Assembly (NCBI RefSeq): GCF_019112545.1
Contig: NW_025064883.1
Span: 1,190,100-1,254,099 of the forward strand
Direction: 5' to 3'
Source of the DNA: Guyanagaster necrorhizus
Lineage: Eukaryota; Basidiomycota; Agaricomycetes; Agaricales; Physalacriaceae
Length of the DNA: 64,000 nt
Shown here piece by piece: positions 34,981 through 46,294 of the stretch (position 1 is its first letter; each line of letters opens with the position of its first letter). The notes beneath the pieces were generated by a model. The model made no database searches. It was not told where the DNA came from and saw only the letters and a program-made list of their open reading frames with translations. Position numbers and translations under genes: made by a program.

Positions 34981-37062
34981 ATGGGAGAAAGCTGGATTCG
35001 CAGGGAGTTTCTCAGCGCAAGGAGGCTGGCCTTCAATGTCATTTTCTACGGAATCCATTTTGCGCTCTTTGGTTATGGGTGGCACAGCCAGGTGCGTCGT
35101 ACGAATCCTTTAATTTTCTAGTAATCTTATCCTTGCAAGGCTGCTAACACCAGGCTTGCTGCTCTCAACGCTTTGACTTGGTCTGTGTGGACATCTCGTG
35201 GTGCAGGTCTCGTTCTGGCATTCGACGGCGGCATGATTCTCGTTCCCATGCTGCGAAATGTTATCCGCTTCGTTCGACCGAAGCTCACCTGGCTCTTTCC
35301 CGCCGACGAGAACATCTGGTTCCACAGACAGGTCGCTTATTCGATGGCATTTTGGACCATGGTCCACACAACGGCGCACTACGTCAACTTTTTTAACGTC
35401 GAGCGCAGTCGTACGTTGTTCCATGCCACATGGTCATTGGTTGCTAAATCCTGGTACAGAGGTTCGGAAGGAAATTGCTCTGGACATCCACTACACCCAG
35501 GCGGGTGGGATCACCGGTCACTTCATGCTCCTTATCATGGTCTTGATATATGCGACTGCTCATCAGAAGATGCGCAAGCAATGCTTTGAGGCATTCTGGT
35601 ACACTCATCATCTTGCCTTCTTCTTTATGATCGGTCTCTATTCTCACGCAACGGGATGTTTTGTTCGTGACTCTGTCAATCCGGATTATATCAGTACATT
35701 CCCGTTCTACTCCACCGAACATTGTCTGGGGTATATGAGTTGGAGGTTCACAATCTGGCCCGGAATCATGTACTTTGGTGAACGAGTGTATCGTGAATGG
35801 CGTGCTAGACGTGCTACTCGATTGTCCAAAGTCCTTGTCCACCCAAGTGGTACGTGGGTCATCATTCCCCGGCATTGTCGTGTCCTTATATCCTTCCAGG
35901 TGCTATGGAGCTGCGTATCATCAAGCCTAGTTTCAAGTATACACCTGGACAGTGGTTGTTCCTTCAGGTTCCAGAACTTTCACGCTTTCAGTGGCATCCT
36001 GTAAGTTCCTAACATCGTACTTCTCTTTCTTGCAGCTTATCTAAATGGCAACTAGTTTACCATCACATCAGCGCCAGGAGATCCTTATGTGTCTGTCCAC
36101 GTACGACAAGTGGGTGATTTCACGATGGGACTCGGAGAGCGGCTTGGCGTTGGTCCGTCTGTTGTCAATGCGATGACCCAAGCGGCCATGAAAGGCTCAT
36201 ATAAAGATGAGAAGTCTGGCTTGGGGTCTCGAGGTGATTACCTTGAATTAGATGGCTCCGACTCTCTGCCCGCTGTCAGGATCGATGGGCCATATGGTGC
36301 CCCAGCGGAGGACGTATTCGACGCCGAGGTAGCTGTGCTTGTTGGTGCTGGTATCGGTATGTTACTTTTCTCGACACCAAGAACATTTCTGATTCCACCT
36401 CCCAGGTGTCACACCATTTGCTTCAATCTTAAAGCACATATGGTACAAACAGAAAAGCGGTAACCTCGGCGTCCTACGTCGAGTTGAATTTTTCTGGGTT
36501 TGCCGTGATGCTCCGTCATTTGGGTGGTTCCAAAGTTTGTTGCAAGAAGTTGAAGCTGCTCAAGCGGATCGTGAGTTAAGTTACTCTTGAAATTGGACAT
36601 CATCTCATATTCTTATCTAGCCAATTTCCTTCGCATCAATATCTATCTTACTCAGAAAATCGGGGAAGATATGCTTTGGAATATCGCGGTCAACGACGCC
36701 GGTGCCGCTTATGATCCCCTGACGCTCCTCAGGACGCGCACCATGTTCGGTCGTCCGGACTGGATGACCATCTATGGGCAGATGAAGCAAGCTATTGAAG
36801 CAGGACAATATATTCCTGGTTCGAAGTCGCAGTTGAAGACCAAGGTCGCTGTAAGCTATCATCTTTTATCGTTATCTTGTACCCTACTCAGACGAGTCTT
36901 AGACTTACTTTTGTGGACCGGGTGCCATCGCGAAAGCGCTCAAAGAGGCAACGATGCACCACAGCTCGTCCACTGTCAACTTCACCTTTGCGAAGGTTTG
37001 CAGCTTTCGATATTGGTCATACCTTACCCTGATTGCTCTCTTCATGACAGGAACACTTTTAA
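34981..37062 (+). CDS. noxA: NADPH oxidase, NoxA type
   Basis: Exons 34981-35091, 35140-35407, 35460-35849, 35900-36000, 36056-36356, 36406-36570, 36621-36850, 36903-36995, 37051-37062; 556 residues. It transfers electrons from NADPH through FAD and two haems to oxygen, making superoxide for hyphal differentiation. Six membrane helices with the haem His residues (HRQVAYSMAFWTMVHTTAHY, then FEAFWYTHHLAFFFM) are followed by the FAD motif WHPFTITSAP, NADPH site GAGIGVTPFAS, and the conserved end FTFAKEHF, of which the last three residues and stop are a 12-nt exon. No N-terminal EF hands, so it is not NoxC; the length fits NoxA rather than the N-terminally extended NoxB. Confidence 0.93.
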
Positions 37063-37277
37063 TTATTGGCTGGATCTACATGATGAAGTACTTGTTATCT
37101 ATTTTACATTAGTCGTAACCGAGGTGATTGGACGTGTGGTTACTACGAGAATGCAACTGGATATTTTGCATTAAATTTTCATGATACACAGCAGGTCGAT
37201 GAAAACGAAATTGACAAGATGGTAATGATATGCGGCATTATACGAAAAATCTATGGTAACTGTATGAGCGATTCTTT

Positions 37278-39680
37278 CTACCTAATTACGAGCTCCTCTA
37301 TGCGACCTCCCCAAAGAGTGGTATCTCTCTTCAGCCGACATTCTGGGTCAGATAAATTGCGATTCAGTTGCTCCTGAGCAACCGTTCGAATTGACTTCCT
37401 CATACAACGATCTTTGGGTTGGCTCGCAACCGTGTCTGCCTTAACGACAGGTCTATCAACATCATGCTCTGGGAAATAATAGTCCAGACGCTGATAGACA
37501 TCCTCAAGATGTGGGCGGTGCCATGCAGAATTGCGCTTGCTTTCGATTCGGCTGAGCCGCGTAGAGACCTTTTTGTCCGGAAGCAGCGGAGGTGGAGGTG
37601 GGAGAGGCCTCGCACTAATCGGCGGCTTTTGCCAGAGCGGAGAACCGAAGTCGTTTTCGGTATCACTGCAAGAAAATGTACTATAATCGGTTGATGCAGA
37701 TGTTTGCGCTGATGCAGACGAAATAGATGGGGAGTACTGTAGATGATGAGTGTTCAGGGGTTGTGGATTCGGAGCTGTAAGCGTCGAAGAAAGGGGATCT
37801 TTGGCATCCGAGCTCGGGAGAGGCGGCGGGTGATAAACGTAAGACAACTTCGAGGATTTGCACTGTCGAACGGTTCTTTCATCGTCAGAGTCGTCTGAAT
37901 CAGGATTGACAACGTAGAACATTTTTCGGCGTTGACATGATGATTTTGATGACTCGGATGTTGCTGCCCAGTTGAATACTAATTGATCGTCATCCTCAGG
38001 AGTAGAGCCAAATGCCGATTTCATAGGTGAGCTTGGAGGAGTGATAAACACAAGCGGAGGCGGGGCAGAATCAGGGCTAATAGGAAGCACAGCTTGGGAA
38101 GCACTTCTAAAGTGCGTGTGCTGGTTAGTCGGTCTCTGACAGAGTGCAGAAAAACTAGAAGGTCTCCGCAACCCTTGTGAGATCGATCGTCGCGACGCCG
38201 CCTTCTCTTTTGGAAGAGCAAGTCGAGCAGTATCTCGCTTTCGAGAGAGAGCCAGCTTTTCCCGGGGGGCCTCGATCTCAGCTTGATTAAACGACCAGCC
38301 CAACGCTGGAGTCAGATAGCGATGCTTTCGAAGTTCTGCAGCTGTAGGACGCTTAGCTGGGTCACTGGATCGTGAACCGGTTAGTAACCAATTGAAGGAA
38401 TATATAGTCACATACATAGCAAAACAGCCACTCCTGAAGTCCATCGCCAGCTCTGATAGATGCAGATCCTTTGGAAGGGGAGGCGGGAGTTTATCTTTAT
38501 GGAGCTACATAGCGATCATGAGCATGCCAGGAACTCAGCTGTTGCAATGAAGCTCGCCTTGAACATGACTACGAAACACTCTTCGCCGGCCCAAGGCCTT
38601 TTACCAGACCACATTTCCAGCACAATACATCCAACACTCCAGATATCAATCTTCGCGTCATATCCACCAAGGTTTGGAGAAACAACTTCTGGAGCCATCC
38701 AGAATACAGTGCCCTTCAAACCCGTATTTGCGCGCGCTTCCAATTCGTCGACACGCTTGGATATACCGAAGTCAGAGATCTTACAGATGCCGGAATGATC
38801 AACGAGAATATTGGCTGTAACAAAACAGAGTGAGCGCGGTACATAGCTTGAAACGCCAGGGTATGAACCTGCTTTAAGATCCTGTTGTGTGGCTATGAGT
38901 ATATATCACCGTGCTCTAGGAAATGGCAACCCACTCGATGTATAATTCCTCTATAGTGGAGATACTCCAAACCTTCCAAAATCTGGCTGGTGAATGACTT
39001 TGTTAAACCTTCACTAAACCTGCCATGTTGAGAAAGACAGCTTTCAATTGTTCCTCCAGGGACATATTCCAAGAAACTTGAGCTGTTCAGCAGAAGATAT
39101 GAGTTTGCTGAGAATCAGTGACTCACATGTTCAAAGACTCGGGACTCTCTTCGTAACCCAGATATCGGACTATGCGAGGATGATCCAAGTATTTGAGAGT
39201 TTCGCTCTCAAACTTGAGGGCATTGGCCACTTCCATCTGTTGGCTGGTTTGCTGAAACTGCTTCTTGGGCAACTCGACTTGCTTCACAGCCATTATTTCT
39301 CCAGTATTGGCATTGCATCCCAAGTACACGCAACCGTAACTGCCTTTCCCGATTAGCTCTCCCCGAATCCATTGAAATATGGGTGCTGCAGAGAATGGTA
39401 AAGGTTCAGCCTAGCGCCTATGAAACACGTCAGGACGCACGTTTCGGAGGAGGAAGGTTATAAGGCATGCGTGCTGCCTGTCGTTGAGGCCTGCTAGGGT
39501 TGATATCGCCTGCATTTCCTTCGCATGAAGAGCTAGCCTCCAAAGGAGAAAGAAAGAGGACACACGGTATAGAGCTGTATCATTCGTAAGATAACCAGAA
39601 GCCCGTGTCGCCAGCGAGAAAGAAGGCTTATCAAGGCAAGCTTGAGCCTGGCTTGAAGTACATCGGGAGTTCATGCGCAT
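37278..39680 (-). CDS. Bck1-like MAP kinase kinase kinase with C-terminal tail
   Basis: Exons 39566-39680, 39441-39518, 39127-39385, 38935-39082, 38869-38881, 38558-38814, 38416-38504, 37278-38364; 681 residues. The kinase domain (about 70-340) is complete: glycine loop GELIGKGSYGCVYLG, VKQVELP, HRDLKAANILV (split by a 13-nt exon), DFGISK, GTVFWMAPEVV and DPAKRPTAAEL. It resembles the cell-wall-integrity MAPKKK Bck1/Mkh1 but is far shorter. The disordered tail ends with RPHLEDVYQRLDYYFPEHDV, then RKSIRTVAQEQ and LWGGRIEEL, a block that I remember from the region before the kinase in Bck1 proteins. The intron at 38505-38557 is GC-AG (AAG|GCGAGC). The N-terminal exon is least certain. Confidence 0.82.
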
Positions 39681-39886
39681 AGACTACAGTAACCGGCAGA
39701 GTCAACAGGCAAGAGACATTACATGAAACGCGTCGCGATGGAAATTTGTTTCGAGCGATGATGGATTTGGTCACGTCGCGACGAGATCCATCATCACGTC
39801 GACCTACAAGGAATTTGGATCACGTCGAAAAGACGCCCATACCGACTAAGGATGCTGGCAGCATGGGATTGCTGTTGATGTATATC

Positions 39887-42800
39887 ATGGAAGCCAGTAG
39901 TAAACAGCCAGAGCCCTTCGCCAAACAGTTCCAAATCCGGACGCGTCCAACCTCCCTTTTGCCAGTTGCCACTGGCTCCCCGCGTCAAATGGCTGCTGCC
40001 TTTGCCAGCTCGTCCTCTTCTTCTTCCCTTCCAACAGGGCCTGGTGTGTACCACCACAAGTCCTATCATATCTTACTCACAAGTCTCTCTAGTTGATATT
40101 ACCGTTCTGCAAAGTGCGACTCGTGTTTTACATGAACAATTCGCCACAGATATTCAAATTATTCCCGACCTCGGCGAAACACTGAATACCCGCAAGTGGT
40201 ATATTTCATGTTTTCTGGCCTCTTGTAACGTTCCTTTCTAGAACCCCCATCGTATAGCATCTTCGACGATGACTTCCGTGTTCCTTTTCAAAAGAGAAAA
40301 CTTGTGGGAATTCCTGATGCATTGTTTCAGCATTATAGCAGTAATGTCTTCCAGTACCCTTACCAATGTGTCACTGACTTTCCAACCAGATACAAATGTC
40401 AATACTCGCATGGGCTTGATGCCTGAAATCGAACGTACATGGATCTCTGTCGAAAATAAGTTGCTGCTATGGGATTACATAGAGGGGTGCGTATGCTTCT
40501 TGGTTCATAGTGCTCACAATTCAAACTCGTCGTTAGTAATGAGATAAGTTCATTTGAAGACCAGCCCTACGTGATCTCCAATGTCGCACTTGTCAAACCC
40601 AAAAAGGGATTGTTCATCGATGAAATATCCTATCTGTTGGTGATATGCACACCAATGACTGTCGTTCTAATCGGAGTTGCTCTTTTTCTAGGAGCAAAAC
40701 GGAAAACGCTCCAGTTATATGCCACTGACTTGACCGTGAACACCGACACACAAATGTCATCGGTCATAGGCACTTCCGATGGACGAATATTTATGGCTGG
40801 GTCTCACGATGGGAGTCTATACGAGCTTCACTATCAAGCTATAGAGTCGTGGTTTGGAAAACGCGTTCAACTAATCAATCATTCCGTTGGTGGCATGCAA
40901 AGTCTCATTCCCCGTTTTGTGTCGTCAAATGTGGAAGGCACGTATATTTGTCAACTACTTGCAACTGTAACTACAATGATGTTTAGATCGTATCGTTTCC
41001 CTTGTCTCTGATGACGTCCGACGCTGTTTCTACACTCTTACAGAGAGAAACGCAATCGCTGTTTACAAGCCGACCTCTGACAAATCTTTGGAGCACGTTC
41101 AGACTTTATCAGGCTTGTATAAATCTGTTCAGGATAAGGCACTCGGTTCTCCTGCCGTCACACCTCAGAACTTCCGAATAATTGCCATTCATCCTGTCGA
41201 CTTTTCGGAATCTCGTTCTGGTATCCAACTGGTCGCAATAACATCTACCGGTGTGCGGCTGTATTTTGGTCCAGCAATAGGTTATGCACATTCGTATGGA
41301 GGTTATTCATCTACAAGCGGTGGCGTTCGTCCCCTTCAACTCCTCCATGTGCGATTACCTCCAACCGATCTATCACATCCCGATGAGCAGGAGCCAACTT
41401 CCCGACAACCAGTGGCAACGTATAACACGGCACCGACACTTACCCAGCAACAAGTTCGCATGTTTACCTTCACGGCTCTTGACGTCAGCTGTTATGTTGA
41501 TGGGTTGACGGTGGCCGCTCAGGAAACAGATGTTGATGGAAAGGACTTTCTGCTATGCATGTCACCAGACCTGACGCGAATCGGGAATTTGGACCAGACA
41601 ATTATGAATGCCCAATCTTCGCAGCGTGCGGGTGCTTCCAGTGGTAGCAACAGAGCGTCTTTGAGTGAATATGCCGCACTGTTAGCTATTCCAGGGAGGA
41701 CTTGGGCTATGGCACCTGTTCCCCAAAGTTCACCAAATTGGGAGACAGGTTTACCTGCACCGGTAGTCACGAACGAATTGGCGTCACAGTTTGTCGAAAA
41801 CCCTCGAGAAATTATGGTTCTCACCAATGTTGGTCTGACTTTCCTGATGAAGAGACGAGCGCTGGACTATCTCAGGGCTGTTATTGAGGAGGTGCAGTCA
41901 GAGGGCAACGTCCAACCCCTCGTTGAGTTCAGGAACAGGTAAGATGCCAGTGAAATCTTACCATCTGCCAATATTAACATACTCTCTAGTTTTGGGCGCA
42001 ATCAGACATGTGCTATGCTTCTTGGTCTAGCAAGCGACAACTCCTTTTTGGACACGACAGAGAGCACCTCTAACGTTGTCATCCCTCCTGACATTGCCGC
42101 TGTAGCCAAGCAAGCGTTCTATGACTTTGGGGAGCGTCCTATATGGTCGGAGCGGACGGTCTATAGCAGTATGCTTCACCCCTCTTCCCTTGCGCACTTA
42201 TTGCTCATCAATTGTCAGACGAAGCTCAAGGAAAGGTTCTTTACAGTGGTCGTAGGGACGGTTTTGCTCTGTATTTTGCACGCCTCGTCAGGCGAATATG
42301 GAAGTCGAAACTGACGCGTACAAGGTAGCTTAATAATCTTTAAATATTTCTGCTGCTCACCCTATTTTTCCTTAGTGCTGCCGGTATTCACGAACCGACT
42401 GTACCCGAAGCGGTTTTAGTCACTGTCCAGAGAAACTTGTATTCACTGAAAGATTTGTTGGATAAGAATCCTCATCTATTCCATTCATCGCCGGGTGATT
42501 CGGCAGTTCGTGCCCCTGCAGCAGAGCAACAGGCTTGGAAGGTAAACGCTTACTCTTTTCTGTGTCTAATGTGACCGACACTGCGACAGGCCGAACAAAG
42601 CTCAGTGGTCGAGCTCATGTCACTGTTGACGCGCACCATTGAAGCACTCTCGTTCATTCTACTGCTAACTGACCACCGCATCGGCGACCTCATTACAAGG
42701 TATCTCTTTCGTAACGCTATGTTGTCTATCGCCAGTCTGAGTCATATACCAGATGCGCAGCTGATGTCCAGAGCATGTTCAAATCGCTAACATTCGAAGA

Positions 42801-44968
42801 CCTGATAATCACGCACAACGGAATGACGGTATCAAGAGCTTTGGTTAATGTTGTTATTGATCAACAAATCGGTCAACAACTGAGCGTGAGTGTTATCAGC
42901 GATCTTTAGTTGCACTTGTGCAGCTAAATTATACACAGGTGGATACCATAAGCGAGGTTCTGCAACAAAGATGTGGTTCGTTCTGCAGCTCGGATGACGT
43001 AATGCTGTATAAGGTACCTATTATTACTTTTTGGCGCACCGTTTGCTTGCTGACGCTTCTATCAGGCGAAGGAAAACATTCGGAAAGCTGTTGAAACTAA
43101 AAACCCCACGGATAGAGACAACTGGCTGTCGGAATCACTACGGTGTGTCTTGAGTTCCATTCTTTTATCTTTAGATCTCAATAAGACCATATAGGTTATA
43201 CATTAAAGGCGCTCGTATATTGGACCTCCAGAAATTGAGGGAAATTTGCGGCGATTTCCAGCAATTAACATACGCGAAAGGTACGCTTGACCAGCTATAT
43301 CCTTTTTGGATGCTAGTACGATATTAATCTCAGGAGCCGTTGACCTTCCGCTCGTGTGTGCAAACGTCTTTGATGCGGAGAACATCGGATTGGAATATTG
43401 GGCTGCCGGTATGCCCGCGAACGACGTGCGTAAAGAATTCTATGAAAGGCGGCTCCATTGTTATGAACTTGTCCTGGATTCCTTGAACGTCTTCGAAGGA
43501 AGTTCGCAAGCTGCCAACTCGTTTTCCCGCGACGATCAGGACACAGTAAGAAGTCATGCATATGAATATGCCTTTACTAGTCGAGACGAAATGTTCCACT
43601 CGACGTTATATGATTGGCTAATAGATCGTGGTTTGGCGGATGATCTGTTGGAGGTCAGTGGTTCGCGTCAAGCTTCTAATTTCCTTGCTCACCAACTGTT
43701 TAGATTAGACCCACCTTCCTTGAATCCCATCTACGACGGGAGCCAGCGACTGTCAAGAAATACCAACTTCTGTGGCAATATTACGTCAAAGACGGTCAAC
43801 CACTGCGTGCTGCAGAAGTGCTTAGCGCGCTCGCTGAATCCACCGAGTCTGTCATCCATGTGTTCGCTGTCCGTTTTGCTCATTATACATTAGGTTCGAT
43901 CTCCATCTGACTGATAGACTGGAATGCTTGACGCTTGCTGCTGGCAATGCCAAGTCACATCCCGTCTCTTCGGGAGGACGTCATGAGACTGCCATTGCGT
44001 TTCTGACCGATCTCGAGGAACGACTGGATGTCGCCCAGGTGCAGCTGGATATTTATAATTATCTGCTCCCGCATATTGAGGATGCTGAGGAGGTGGGGGA
44101 GAGAATCAAGCAGCTCGACCAGCGCCTTTTTACGATATCTGAGGTATGTTTTCCCACCGTTTTCTTCGGACATCGATGGTCTCATGTGCCGTGCACACAA
44201 GCTGTATCAAGACTACGCAATACCATTCGATCTTGCCGACCTGAAGCTGCTTTGTATACATGTCTCAGAACATCGCGACGAGAGCACCGTACGGCCGATA
44301 TGGATGCAGATTTTCGATGAAAGTTTGTTGCAGTCATTAATTCATGTGTCACGCTTGCTAAAATGTTTTTTTTTTTGGTAAAGTAATCCAGGAAGTCGCA
44401 GATGAGAACACTCAAGCGGATCGGGTTATGGCCAAAGTTGTAAAGTTGGGGCGTCGTTTCTTTCCCTCGGAAAGCGCATTCCCTCTTCGTGAGTGTTGTT
44501 TCTTTTACCGTTAGAAGTTTAGATGCTCATACCTAAGTGTAGGCCTCATGACAGACCTTCTCGTGCGCTTCTCCTTGGAACGAAAGGGAGTCCTTCCTTA
44601 TGGTTGGGCACCTCGAGTATTGGTGCAATGTGGCGTTCCGTTTATCGAAATATGGGAGATACTGAACGGGATGTATGAGTCTCATGTAAGTTAACTTTGG
44701 GTCATTTCGGATCGTTTCTAAATCAGCACAGATACCTCCTTTCAATTCCCAAGCAAATGTTCAAGCAATATCCTCTGACATCGCCGTAGTACTCGTCGAT
44801 TGGCTCGAAGAGGCGCGACGACCTAACTCGTCGGTTGGCCGGGGAGAAGTCCCTGTTGGACGCATAGACGCCGTCGTTGACCAGTACTTGAAAGAGCTGA
44901 ATGTTGACAGGAAAGAAACGAAAAGTACATATGAGAATGCCAAGCGTTTGCTCAGACGGAATTGGTGA
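39887..44968 (+). CDS. NUP170: Nucleoporin of the NUP155/NUP157/170 family
   Basis: 21 exons: 39887-40043, 40093-40191, 40242-40340, 40390-40486, 40537-40937, 40987-41938, 41990-42168, 42219-42324, 42376-42541, 42590-42699, 42753-42885, 42939-43013, 43066-43142, 43195-43280, 43334-43653, 43704-43846, 43894-44143, 44202-44322, 44384-44488, 44543-44685, 44732-44968; 1351 residues. It is an inner-ring scaffold nucleoporin. The N-terminal beta-propeller shows PDLGETLN, MPEIERTWISVENKLLLWDY, LLVICTPMTVVLIGV and LYSGRRDGFALYFARLV; the rest is alpha-solenoid (DEMFHSTLYDWLIDRGLADDLLE, VKKYQLLWQYYVKDGQPLRAAEVL). Two introns have GC donors (40192 GCAAGT; 40938 GCACGT), each needed to keep the family reading. 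Confidence 0.93.
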
Positions 44969-45028
44969 AGAGCCGTGGTTTGGTGATAATGATTCATACG
45001 TTGTTGTCACTTTTTAGTACATATATAT

Positions 45029-45060
45029 ATGTATGTATATATATATATATATACATACAT
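45029..45060. repeat. Palindromic AT-rich microsatellite
   Basis: A perfect inverted repeat built from ATGTATGT, a run of (AT) and ACATACAT, inside a longer TA/TATG simple repeat (about 45018-45065). It sits between the convergent stops of the NUP155/170 and RING-CH genes, where it could form a cruciform or a 3'-end hairpin in both transcripts. Confidence 0.8.
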
Positions 45061-45091
45061 ACATTATAAGAGCTCGGCGAATGCTTGGATA

Positions 45092-46122
45092 TCAGTTGAC
45101 TTCAAGTATCGCATCTTCAGCACGTAAAAGCAGCTGCTTCGTCACCTTGTGGGTCAACTGGTAAACTTTGTACAAAGCGCTATTTGAAAACGATCAGCAG
45201 GCTATACGCGGAAAACGGGGAAAATGCAGACTAACCGAGCAGCGCCTACGACAATAAGGACGATAATGATCAGCGCCGTTATATCTCGGGAGTCATTATT
45301 TCTCCTTCGATTACCCCTGTAGCGCGCGAGCCAGTGGACTGGGCCAAGGAAAGGAAGGGACAAAAGCATCTGTATCAACGATCCCGCTCCGATTAACGGC
45401 AAACCGAGCAAAAAGCGCTGCACCACGCTTCTGAGTAGACCTGGAGCTGATCGTGTAGCACCCATCATCGTTTCGCCGCGCCGGTCACGTCGAATATTGG
45501 GAAGAGCTTCGTCAAAGACGGCGACGAGGTCTTCGTCCTGAAAGATACGAAGAGCGGCACGGACGAGATCATGGATGACTTCAAAAGGAGACACATAGAA
45601 GAGAGACGAGGAATAGTAGACGGTGGGCTCCTGGAAAAAGGACATGAGGTAGGTCGTCACGGAAGAGGATATGAACGCAAGGATTGTGAAAAGAAGGGTA
45701 GAGATGGCACCAAGTATCACTGACAGAAGACGTTGAGAGCCATCTGAGAGTCTTCAAGGATATCGCGACTTGCCTGGGTTCGTTGCAATGCCGACGATCC
45801 GGGTACGCGAGAATCGATACTTGTAATGGCACTGGGGGCATGAGAAGAATGCGCTCTGGGACGTGGCGGTATTCCTCCAGCGCTGCAGACACTTTATATG
45901 CACATACTGGGTATAGATACGGTGAGCTCAAAGCGACGGGCTTTGGGAGGGCACGACGGGGGAAAAACTCACGCTAATTGAGCCTCTGCATAGACACGGT
46001 CGAATCAAGCGACCCAGCTCGCGTTCTGCATCGGCGCCGTCCAGACATATTCTGCATTGCCTTTCGTCCGTGGGCACATGCTCCCCGTCGGCTCGGGCGT
46101 TGTCCTGTTCTCTTCCGTCCAT
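45092..46122 (-). CDS. Membrane RING-CH (MARCH-type) E3 ubiquitin ligase
   Basis: Exons 45973-46122, 45774-45906, 45236-45719, 45092-45179; 284 residues. The C4HC3 RING-CH is complete: CRICLDGADAE, then RPCLCRGSISYVHIKCLQRW and SCPQCHYKY. At least three hydrophobic segments follow (ILGAISTLLFTILAFISSSV, FLLGLPLIGAGSLIQMLLSL, ITALIIIVLIVVGAA), so it is an organelle-membrane E3 like yeast Ssm4/MARCH proteins; its substrate is unknown. The intron at 45720-45773 is GC-AG (CCAG|GCAAGT); any GT reading destroys the membrane frame. The ATG at 46122 is the only in-frame one before the RING; an upstream exon cannot be excluded. Confidence 0.85.
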
Positions 46123-46294
46123 GACTGCACGGATGGTGGACCAACTGGTACCGTTGTCCGTGGCGGCGTTAGTAGTAACCGTGGAGAGAGCTTCCACGTT
46201 AGTCTCCGGCAATCCTGATAGACACCGGGAATGTGCCGCTTTTCACGGCCGGAAATTTGAAATTTGTATATCGCGGTTTTTCAGTCTGTTGAGC

